Assembly: GCA_928212115.1 (NCBI GenBank)
Contig: CAKMRJ010005745.1
Location: 80,110,635-80,174,634 of the forward strand
DNA: 64,000 nt
Direction of reading: 5' to 3'
DNA from: Lactuca virosa
Lineage: Eukaryota > Streptophyta > Magnoliopsida > Asterales > Asteraceae
The notes beneath the pieces were generated by a model, which was given only the letters and a program-made list of their open reading frames with translations, had not been told where the DNA came from and searched no databases. The stretch's first letter is position 1, and every line of letters begins with the position of its first letter. Below are positions 55,713 to 64,000 of the stretch, piece after piece. Made by a program: the position numbers and the translations under genes.

Positions 55713-56449
55713 TCATAACCACAACTCGCACTTCGAGAACTTGGCATAAATCCGTTCTCGCCTCAAAACCCCTAAGAGATCTCGAAGGTACTCCTCATGC
55801 TGCTCTCTGGTCTTGGAATACACCAAGATATCATCAATAACCACAATGACTGATCCATCAAGCATCAACCTGCATACCCGACTTATCAAATCCGTAAACA
55901 CAGAAGGCACATTGGTGAGCCCAAATGGCATCACCACGAACTTGTAATTCCCATAACGAGTCCGTAACGCAATCTTCTCCACATCCTCTTCTCTCACGCT
56001 CACCTGATGATACTCAAACCTCAGATCTTTCTTGGAGAACCAAGATGCACCCTACAACTGATCAAAGAGGTCATCAATCCGCAGAAAGGGATAACGGTTC
56101 TTCACCGTTAACGTGTTCAACTCCCGGTAATCAATGTACAACTGGTTGAACCATCCTTCTTCTTGACGAACAGTATCGACGCTCCCCATGGAGAATTGCT
56201 CGGCCTGATGAACTGCTTGCCTAGCAACTCCTGCAGTTGAGATGACAACTCCTACATCGCAGGCGGTGCCAAGCGGTACGGTGCCTTGGCAATCAGGGCA
56301 TGCACCTAGCACAAGGTTAATCATGAACTCGACCTACCTCTCGAGAGGCACGCCAGGTAGCTCCTCCGAAAATTCATCTGCAAACTCCCTGACAACTGGA
56401 ACCTATGAAACTGAAGTCTGCTCCCCAACCCGGGTATCAACCACATAAG
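55713..56449 (-). pseudogene. Reverse transcriptase of Gy-I, 5' end cut by Co-2
   Basis: 56140-56052 reads IDYRELNTLTVKNRYPFLRIDDLFDQL (fingers/palm). 56003-55713 reads MPFGLTNVPSVF and the catalytic VIDD box (about 55844-55830). The segment 56324-56150 is frame-shifted. Upstream of 56449 the protease and gag are separated by the Co-2 insertion. Confidence 0.87.
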
Positions 56450-57226
56450 TGATGGGTTTTGAGCATTCTAACACTCCTAAGTGTACATGCAACCCTAAAT
56501 ACCTTGGATCTATGTTTTCTCTATTATACATGCAAATATGATTATCCAAGGTATTATCCTAACTAGCATACCAAAACATTGATACTAGGATACTAAAATA
56601 GATAGAATACATACCTTGTTGTTGTTGCTTGACTCCATGAAGCTTGAGAGCCTAGTGCCCCAAGTGTGACACCTCAAATGGTTCACACAACATCATAAAC
56701 TCTTGGAATAACCATGAGAAGAAGACATACATGTTTAAATCGGCTAGCCCTCAAAATATGTATCACTAGTGCCAATTTCTTGAACTAAAGGGGTTCTTAT
56801 ATAGTGTGGCTATTAGGGTTACACCATGTAACTCATGACTTTACCCATTCCTTATGCTCCATGGGTTTTAACCTCCATGGAGTATCCATGGATCACCACA
56901 TGGGTTAAACCCAACATAAAGGAAATCTTGGATCATAAGCCCACATATATAAGAACGAATGATTTACACAATCAATCCCCATATATTTAATTAGTCTCTT
57001 TTTGATCACTAAATTAAGTCCAAATTAATTCTTGATCAATACTAATTAAATAACATGATTTCATATTAATATATTAGAACTTATAATATATTAATATGTC
57101 ACAAAATGTCTTTTCCTCATAAACGGTCTATCCAAATGTTCCGATGCCATGCAACCCAAATGGACCATGCCGAGTCAGGTCAAGTACATACCAATTATAG
57201 TTATGGACTTAGACACTAATCCAACA
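56450..57226 (-). repeat. 3' LTR of Co-2 (777 bp)
   Basis: Element sense TGTTGGATTAGTG ... AAAACCCATCA; the terminal CCAACA of Co-1 is CCATCA here, and the 5' LTR shows the same change. Next to a purine run (GTGGGAGAC). Confidence 0.92.
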
Positions 57227-57236
57227 GTCTCCCACT
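57227..57236 (-). other. Polypurine tract of Co-2
   Basis: Element sense AAGTGGGAGAC, same as Co-1. Confidence 0.85.
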
Positions 57237-60200
57237 TGGATAAGTCTAAAATTCTTGCGTATGACTTCAGGAACCAACTGGCAATCGTAGCTCTCAAAAG
57301 CCGCTGTCGACTCTGACCTTGTAGATGAACTCTGACCTTTGTCAATGACTTGTCCATTAGATAAGGGATCATATATTCCTCCATTCTAGATATCATATAG
57401 ACTGAGACATGGATTATAATCATTCTCTCTGTCCATTTGTTGTTTCCCGATTTCCGATTTATGACGACTGACTAATTGAACAAATCAAATCAGTCCTGGC
57501 TCGGCCGAGCACTTCCATTTATCATCATCAAATCATCGAGGGGCCCACAGATATCGCTTTTATCCTGAAGGTAAAAGGAATGGATAAACTTCGACTCATA
57601 TGGCTTGTTCTACTACTTGTTGAATCATACACAAAGGCACGTTTTATAACACCGAGTTACCGAATGCGTTTTCGTACAATCAATGTACAACCAACTCATA
57701 GTAACAACTCATATCTCTAGGTTTGAAGAATATAAGATATTATCATCTCATGATCACTCGTGATAAAATCCATGAAGTGATTCCAATGAGCGCGGGTTGA
57801 ATCCAATACTCAGAACTTATGAGCACTCATGAGTGTTGTAGCCCCTTGTCCAACATCTTAGACCTCTACAAGCCAACCTATGATAGTCTTGATTCATATC
57901 TACTTCCAACATATGACCGACTGTGGATAGTTTGAATAACTTAGTCAATCAGGAAGAACGACCTAGTTATTCTGGAAGTCAAAACATGCAAAGTGAAACA
58001 CAATAATAATAGAATCTAATATGGTATCAAAACCTATGAACATAAATAAAACACCTTTTATTTATCACCATATGATTACACATTATTCATTGTATACTGT
58101 TTCAGCTATCAACTTTATTCTTGAATTTAAAACAATAGTTGTCCTATGCTCCAAGCATGTACACTATGTTTTTCTAACACTAGTCATGCCATACACCAAG
58201 TATGCATACTATGTTTGTCTATGATCTTCACTTTGTGAATTAGATCAATTGAACATAACTCCAATGATCCTCTTTCACAGTCCCAAATCCTTACTGCAAA
58301 TGCAAGAATTCCAAATTCATGCCATTTACTGAAATCTGTTAGATTCTAAACATTGATCCTCCTGTAATGATTATGCACAGAGTCAGAAAGACTTGACAAC
58401 AACCATTACAGAGCATTCCAAGGAGATCAACTCCTTGCAAACATCCTTGCATTAAGTTTCCTAATCTTACACAGATTGAATAATTTCCAACTTTGAAACA
58501 TTTCCATATTCCATTTTGACTATCACTTCTGAACAAGAGTTGCCTCCTTACAGATTATGTCAATATGGTCCTTCCATAATTAACACTATACTTCCAACTG
58601 TCCTTGAGCAACCAATCTTTGGTAAACCTTAGATTGTCCTCGACAATTGCTTAATCCTTTTAGTCATATCCAGTTCTAGACCTTTTCCCTTCTTAATGCC
58701 CCAGGCATTTGGAAAATTTTAGAAAGGATAAATATAGCACATCTAATCGATCCTATATCCGAAGCATATAGGACACGAGTCATGATGTCTCACATAAAGA
58801 CTAAACCAGTCTTTTGCTATAATATTTCCATTTCTATTTGCCAAGTTCTCATAATTCAGATTATGAAAAGGGATGTCGTAATCATAATCGAATTTTAGAA
58901 CGCAAATAATGGACCCATATATAGAATTTCCTTATGTTGAGTCATTCCAACATGAAATTCATATATATATCCTTGACTAAATACGACTTAAAACCTCCAA
59001 TCTAAGCTTTTAGAATTGAAATGAAGTATAATTTCCTCTCCCTTAATTATAGCAAAACAACTTTTTCAACCCCTGCAGCCTCACGAATTGAAACTTTTGT
59101 TTTCTATAATTAACATTGCTAACTTGCAATCTTTATCATAATTATCATGCTCCCACTAACATGATGATTATTAGCATAACACTCATGCTCCCACTAGCTT
59201 TGACATCTAATCAGAAATCAGCTGGACTTCTAGAAATCAATACTTTATTGACTTTCTTACCAAAGTTCCGATTTATGATACCAGATTGCTTTGATAAAAC
59301 TTTATCAATATCATACACCTTATCTTAGATAGCTCACAGGTGTGTCTAAACAAATTTAAGAACTATGAAAAGGGATGCCGTAATCATAGTCTCGATTGTT
59401 TAGACCTTTACCACTTCTTACAAGTCCATGATAGTGTGCTGGTTAACCACACACGCTCCACTAACGACTTTGAGAATGCAAATATCACAATTGCTATCTA
59501 GCTAAAATCTACTTAGTGAAAGTGTTTCCTCACCATAATTTTCATGAATCGGAGAGAAACCTTATGACACTTAGATTTTATGGTGTATGAGTTCCTATCC
59601 ATATGAATTTTGTCAAAACCATAATCACAAGACAAGGTTACTGACAAATCCACACTTATATGGATTAAACTTGTGCAATCTTAAATTCTTGCCATTTGGC
59701 AGCTCAAGGGCCTGCCATTGCTTCCAAGTAGCTGTGCAACCAATTGAGAACTCTCAGAACTCCTATGCAAAGCCAACTTGAATAGGCACAGACATGTCGA
59801 CACGATAGGTTATAAACCTCAAGTCGTGTGCTAGTGAAGAACTTCAGGTTTTATTCTTGATTAGTTCTTGAGACTTTCAAGACCTTTAAGACTCCCACTG
59901 TCCTCTTGACATATAAGACTTTCTTGTCAGATATTCAAGAGATAGTGTGGATTCTAATCAAGACAAACACTTCACACAATTGGCCTTAGTTGGTCTTTGT
60001 TTTATCCAAAACATCACAACTTACCAATTTCAAATGTACAAGAGTAGAAAACTTTTACTCTTACATTTGAAAAGTGTTTTAAACCTTCTTTAAGACATGT
60101 CACTCAAGTTACAATCTTAGAGTATAACTCTAAGAATTGTTTTTGGAACGAAGTATAAATCATCTTCTTGATTTAACCACTTCAACATTCATAGCTCCTC

Positions 60201-63200
60201 TTCTTAGCTACCAGAATGCACTTAGAGGATGAATTGTGATAAGGTCTCTTAATCATTAAGATGATTATATAACATGATACTAAAGTACTCTCCCATCTTT
60301 TCAGATTTGAGAAACTTTTATCTTTCTGCCTAAGTTGATTCTTCTTATTCGCTCTGCCATACATTGAAACCTTTTCCAATGTCTCAGAATTACACTTAAG
60401 CTTGTAAGTATAACCATATTTACTGAATTTTTAGTAAATAATGACGAATAGTCTTAACGATTATTTGTGGTGGGCTTGATCAGTGCACAAGAATGTGTAC
60501 TCGATCCTTTACTTGGCTCACACATCCATGTGAACAAGTAGTTAGTCTTAATTTTTTCAATGCTTGAAAGTTCTTATTCATCATGCTATACAACTTGCAT
60601 GATTCCAAGTTTCTATCCAACTGAAACTTAGGATGAGAATCTTTCCTTATTTGGTAAATTTAGACACTACCACAAATGAAAGAATCAAATTCATATTTCC
60701 ACTCTTGCTCTTAATGGAATCTTATAAGCAACAAAAGTTTTCACAAATGCCATTGTAAGGATATTTTAAAATAAATAAAATCAAAAAAAAAATTCTTTTA
60801 TTTAAAACTTTGCGGAAAAACTATCCTTACAATGCAAAAGCACATGAAAACTTTGTTGTTATTTATTCCTAAGCAATATATCATAACTCTTAAGAAGTAG
60901 CTCAAGAATCCGATCTTCAAACTATGCGATAGAAATCCATCTATGTCATCAGATTCAACATATTCTTTCTTTAAGTTTCTTCACTTTTTCTTTGATTCTT
61001 AAAACATCAACATGTGAACCAGTCACATCATGTATCAAGAATCTCAGAATAGAAACTTAGCAGAGTTAGATAGTGGACTTTACCCGAAGGAGAAGAGTCA
61101 AACTTATTGACTTTAATATCCTTAGGTAAATTTGGCAGCTTCGCAACCAATAGGCCCTTTCTTTGGCAATAGACCCCTTTATAATGGGACTATCTCAGAC
61201 TTAGCCGTTCTCTTTACCATTTGGTCAACCGAGTGACTATGGCCGATCCCTTTCCATTGGGAAGAGAGAGCTTTACTGGATATCCAATGTCATAATTGTC
61301 ATCTCCATAAAGTTTTTAGAAGTGGATCTTAGCAAATAGATAAGATCATTAAGGGTCTTGTCATAGTCTGTTTCACAGGAGTCCCCAAGGAACTCACTAT
61401 GGACTTAGAAAATAGTTGAGTCACCAACTTTCTCAAGACTTTGACACCCAACTCTCCCGGCTTGTCAATATCTGACTACATCTCCAGATGTGATCACATA
61501 TAGACCTTTGCTTGAGTGACCTTAAAACTTTTCAGGAACTTGGTGGTTAGGAGAATAATTGGAAGGAGGTGAAAGAAGTATGATTTCCATGGGACATCAC
61601 TTCATTAGGAAAGCTTGTTTCAAGAGATTTGGGAAGATCCATCTTTTGGGAGATATTCAAGAGAGTTGATTTAAAGTCCTTATAGAACACCCAATATGAA
61701 ATATTAAGGCTAGGACCCAACAACCTATTTATAACTGGAAGAGGGATGGCCGTAACCAAGTTATAAAATAGTTGAAGGTAGGTAAAATGACGATTTAACC
61801 AATTTCCACCATAGAAAACGAAATATAATTAAGTTTTAATTGGATTTGAATTCTAGATCTTTTGAGATACATTGAACTTTCAATGGCATGTTTGAATCCG
61901 ATTGTGCCCTCTCAAGTGTTGGGACTGGGATGCCGAGGATCACAAACAAGGTGTGAATAACCATCAAATTGACTTTGGTACCTTAACTTTAATCACTAAT
62001 CGATGAGCCGGTTAACCACACACGCTCCACAGATCTATAATAGAGTCAAGTTACCCTTGCCACTCTTACTAGTCCTAAGATTGGGAATATAAAGTGTTTA
62101 GTTACTTAGTATTTATCATTAATACTTTTAATGAAGGGAGAATTATAGTCCTTTCCTACCCGTTCGGCTAACGACCCTCCACCAGTCAAGGAAGCGGTGG
62201 GTGAGAGTGGACACCCATTAAACTGCCATTTTATAGGCAGTAACCTTATACCCCCCTTATAGACCGGCTTCGTGAATGAGGCCTACTAACGGTAAGATTG
62301 ACTTTATCTTATACATATCTATATAATAAAATATAATAATAGTATAAGGGTTTGAATTTTAACTTTTAAAATTCTAAGGGCTAACTTGGAATTAAAGTAT
62401 TCAAAAGAGAAAACTTTTCAAATTCCAAAACTTGAGGGCAAGTTTTTGAAACTATTCAAAACTAATTAATTCCATAACTTATGTGTTTAAAGTAGTTTTT
62501 TAAAAAAAAACTCTTCAAGTTCCATAACTTGAGGACAAGTTATGGAAGACTTTAAACTAATAAAAGAATGTAACTTCTTTATTTTGTAATTTATGGAATT
62601 ATTTAAGGTTACACATTTTATTACTTAATGAAGTGACTCTTGAACCTCCATAACTTGAGGACAAGACTCTTCATTTTGTAACCATTACCAACTTTTATGA
62701 GTTTATGAAACTTAAATGTGACTTTTCATATAACTTGAGGACAAGTTACAAAAACACATTTTAGAATCAACTCTTAGATTAAAATGGATTGAAAACACAT
62801 AATCAATAACTTTTCTATTAATCTAAGCAACTCATAAGAACAAGATAATTTAATCAAACTTTTTCATGTAATTAGCCTAATCACTAAACTAATACAAAAC
62901 ATGAATCTATTGACAATTATCTTTGAAATTGGATTAGTCTGAACATTACCACATCAAAAACAGGATTATAAGTTCAAAAACAGCTTATGTAATGTTCCTA
63001 GTCCATTCTAGCCAAAAAAACTCGAAGATATGCAGTCGGGCTCCACTCGTCGAGTGTATCAACCTACTCGCGCGAGTAGGATGATTTTCTTCATGGACTC
63101 GGCGAGTTCATCAGTGGACTCGGCGAGTTCATCAGTGGACTCGGCGAGACCAGTGCCCAGAATGCCCGAAATTTGACTTTTTCAGCAATTTGCATCAAGT

Positions 63201-63218
63201 ATAATTGAAACAAGCCTA
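57237..63218 (-). pseudogene. Internal region of Co-2 (decayed gag-pol)
   Basis: Colinear with Co-1 internal. The RT/RNase H remnant lies near 58700-58800, the integrase remnant near 60180-60440 (same frame-shifted 60-odd-codon stretch as Co-1) and the gag remnant near 61230-61560. No long open frame. About 440 bp at 58927-59370 is extra relative to Co-1 and shows no protein motif. Confidence 0.7.
63043..63158 (-). repeat. CTCG-type palindrome cluster in the Co-2 leader
   Basis: Same cluster as Co-1 8623-8709 but with an extra unit: GGACTCGGCGAGTTCATCAG appears twice in a row at about 63096-63140, followed by a third, changed copy. Shows local tandem expansion. Confidence 0.75.
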
Positions 63219-63231
63219 GGCTCTGATACCA
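63219..63231 (-). other. Primer-binding site of Co-2
   Basis: Element sense TGGTATCAGAGCC, one base from the LTR. Confidence 0.9.
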
Positions 63232-63232
63232 C

Positions 63233-64000
63233 TGATGGGTTTTGAGCATTCTAACACTCCTAAGTGTACATGCAACCCTAAATACCTTGGATCTATGTTT
63301 TCTCTATTATACATGCAAATATGATTATCCAAGGTATTATCCTAACTAGCATACCAAAAATTATATAGGATACTAAAATAGATAAAATACATACCTTGTT
63401 GTTGTTGCTTGACTCCATGAAGCTTGAGAGCCTAGTGCCCCAAGTGTGACACCTCAAATGGTTCACCACAACATCATGAACTCTTGGAATAACCATGAGA
63501 AGAAGACATACATGTTCAAAACGGCTAGCCCTCAAAATATGTATCACTAGTGCCAATTTCTTGAACTAAAGGGTTCTTATATAGTGTGGCTATTAGGGTT
63601 ACACCATGTAACTCATGACTTTCCCATTCCTTATGCTCCATGGGTTTTAACCTCCATGGAGTATCCATGGATCACCCCATGGGTTAAAACCAACATAAAG
63701 GAATCTTGGATCATAAGCCCACATATATAAGAATGAATGATTTACACAATCAATCCCCATATATTTAATTAGTCTCTTTTGATCACTAAATTAAGTCCAA
63801 ATTAATTCTTGATCAATACTAATTAAATAACATGATTTCATATTAATATTTAGAACTTATAATAATTAATATGTCACAAAATGTCTTTCCTCATAAACGG
63901 TCTATCCAAATGTTCCGATGCCATGCAACCCAAATGGACATGCCGAGTCGGGTCAAGTACATACCAATTATAGTTATGGACTTAGACACTAATCCATACA
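63233..64000 (-). repeat. 5' LTR of Co-2 (to the window edge)
   Basis: Matches the 3' LTR at 56450-57226 with small indels (for example near 63358 and 63848-63866). The window ends at or within a base or two of the LTR start. Confidence 0.9.

Larger units (their letters stand above)
51695..56449 (-). mobile_element. Gy-I: Ty3/gypsy chromovirus (Tekay/Del-like), 3' LTR and most of pol
   Basis: On the minus strand pol remnants run from about 56449 to 53560 in the order reverse transcriptase, RNase H, integrase, chromodomain, followed by a polypurine tract and a 3' LTR. This gene order and the chromodomain define a chromovirus. The upstream part (5' LTR, gag, protease) is cut off by Co-2 and lies beyond the window. 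The GACTTCGAGGACAAAGTC block before the polypurine tract resembles that of Gy-B and Gy-F. Confidence 0.9.
56450..64000 (-). mobile_element. Co-2: second copy of the Co-1 copia family, reaching the window edge
   Basis: On the minus strand: 5' LTR (64000 to 63233), tRNA-Met primer site, about 6.0 kb internal, polypurine tract, 3' LTR (57226 to 56450). It matches Co-1 throughout, including its broken coding stretches, but has about 440 bp (58927-59370) that Co-1 lacks. The left flank is ATAAG (56445-56449). The right flank is outside, so the duplication cannot be confirmed. The visible right end reads TGTATGGATTAG instead of TGTTGGATTAG. Confidence 0.92.

Overview
The window looks like intergenic DNA of a large, repeat-rich eudicot genome. 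It is built almost entirely of LTR retrotransposons inserted into one another. LTRs begin TGT and mostly end ACA, primer sites match plant initiator tRNA-Met, and decayed Ty3/gypsy chromovirus and Ty1/copia protein remnants are visible. The style (long LTRs, ACTCGCCGAGT-like palindromes) suggests Asteraceae, possibly lettuce; that is an impression, not a demonstration. I see no host gene, rRNA, tRNA or CRISPR array. No element keeps an intact gag or pol, so every coding feature is a pseudogene. Element names (Gy-A to Gy-I, Co-1, Co-2) are local labels.

Layout. 1-4058: Gy-A (+), a gutted internal region and its 3' LTR; the 5' LTR lies left of the window. 4059-5364: fragment of an unassigned LTR. 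5365-21914: Gy-B (+), an internal fragment, LTR-a, a 4.3 kb internal region and LTR-b, i.e. a tandem arrangement; copia element Co-1 (7781-15009, TSD GTAAG) sits inside LTR-a. 21915-31546: Gy-C (-), interrupted by probable solo LTR Gy-D (23707-25623) and solo LTR Gy-E (28804-31270, TSD TATAT). 31547-51361: Gy-F (-), interrupted by solo LTR Gy-G (35107-39171, TSD AATTC) and, within its 5' LTR, by the complete element Gy-H (42455-51135, TSD CCTAG). 51362-51694: short unassigned AT-rich DNA. 51695-56449: Gy-I (-), the only element with a nearly full decayed chromovirus pol. 56450-64000: Co-2 (-), a second copy of the Co-1 family, inserted into Gy-I pol and reaching the window edge.

How the parts fit. 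Gy-B, Gy-C and Gy-F lack recognisable pol. Gy-B and Gy-F keep gag zinc-knuckle remnants, and all three share a ~57-bp (48-bp in Gy-C) hairpin-bearing tandem array, so they resemble gag-only non-autonomous elements. Gy-I has a similar polypurine tract and could be related to a helper. Co-1 and Co-2 share the same pol lesions while the two Co-1 LTRs remain very similar, which suggests mobilisation in trans.

The most interesting signal is in the LTRs. Families with different sequence appear to share one architecture: a CG-rich near-palindrome just upstream of the TATA box, then a family-specific short tandem array, then CTCAC + a hairpin whose arms differ between families but stay complementary + a CAGG box 20-50 nt downstream. 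I could not identify this as a described element from memory.
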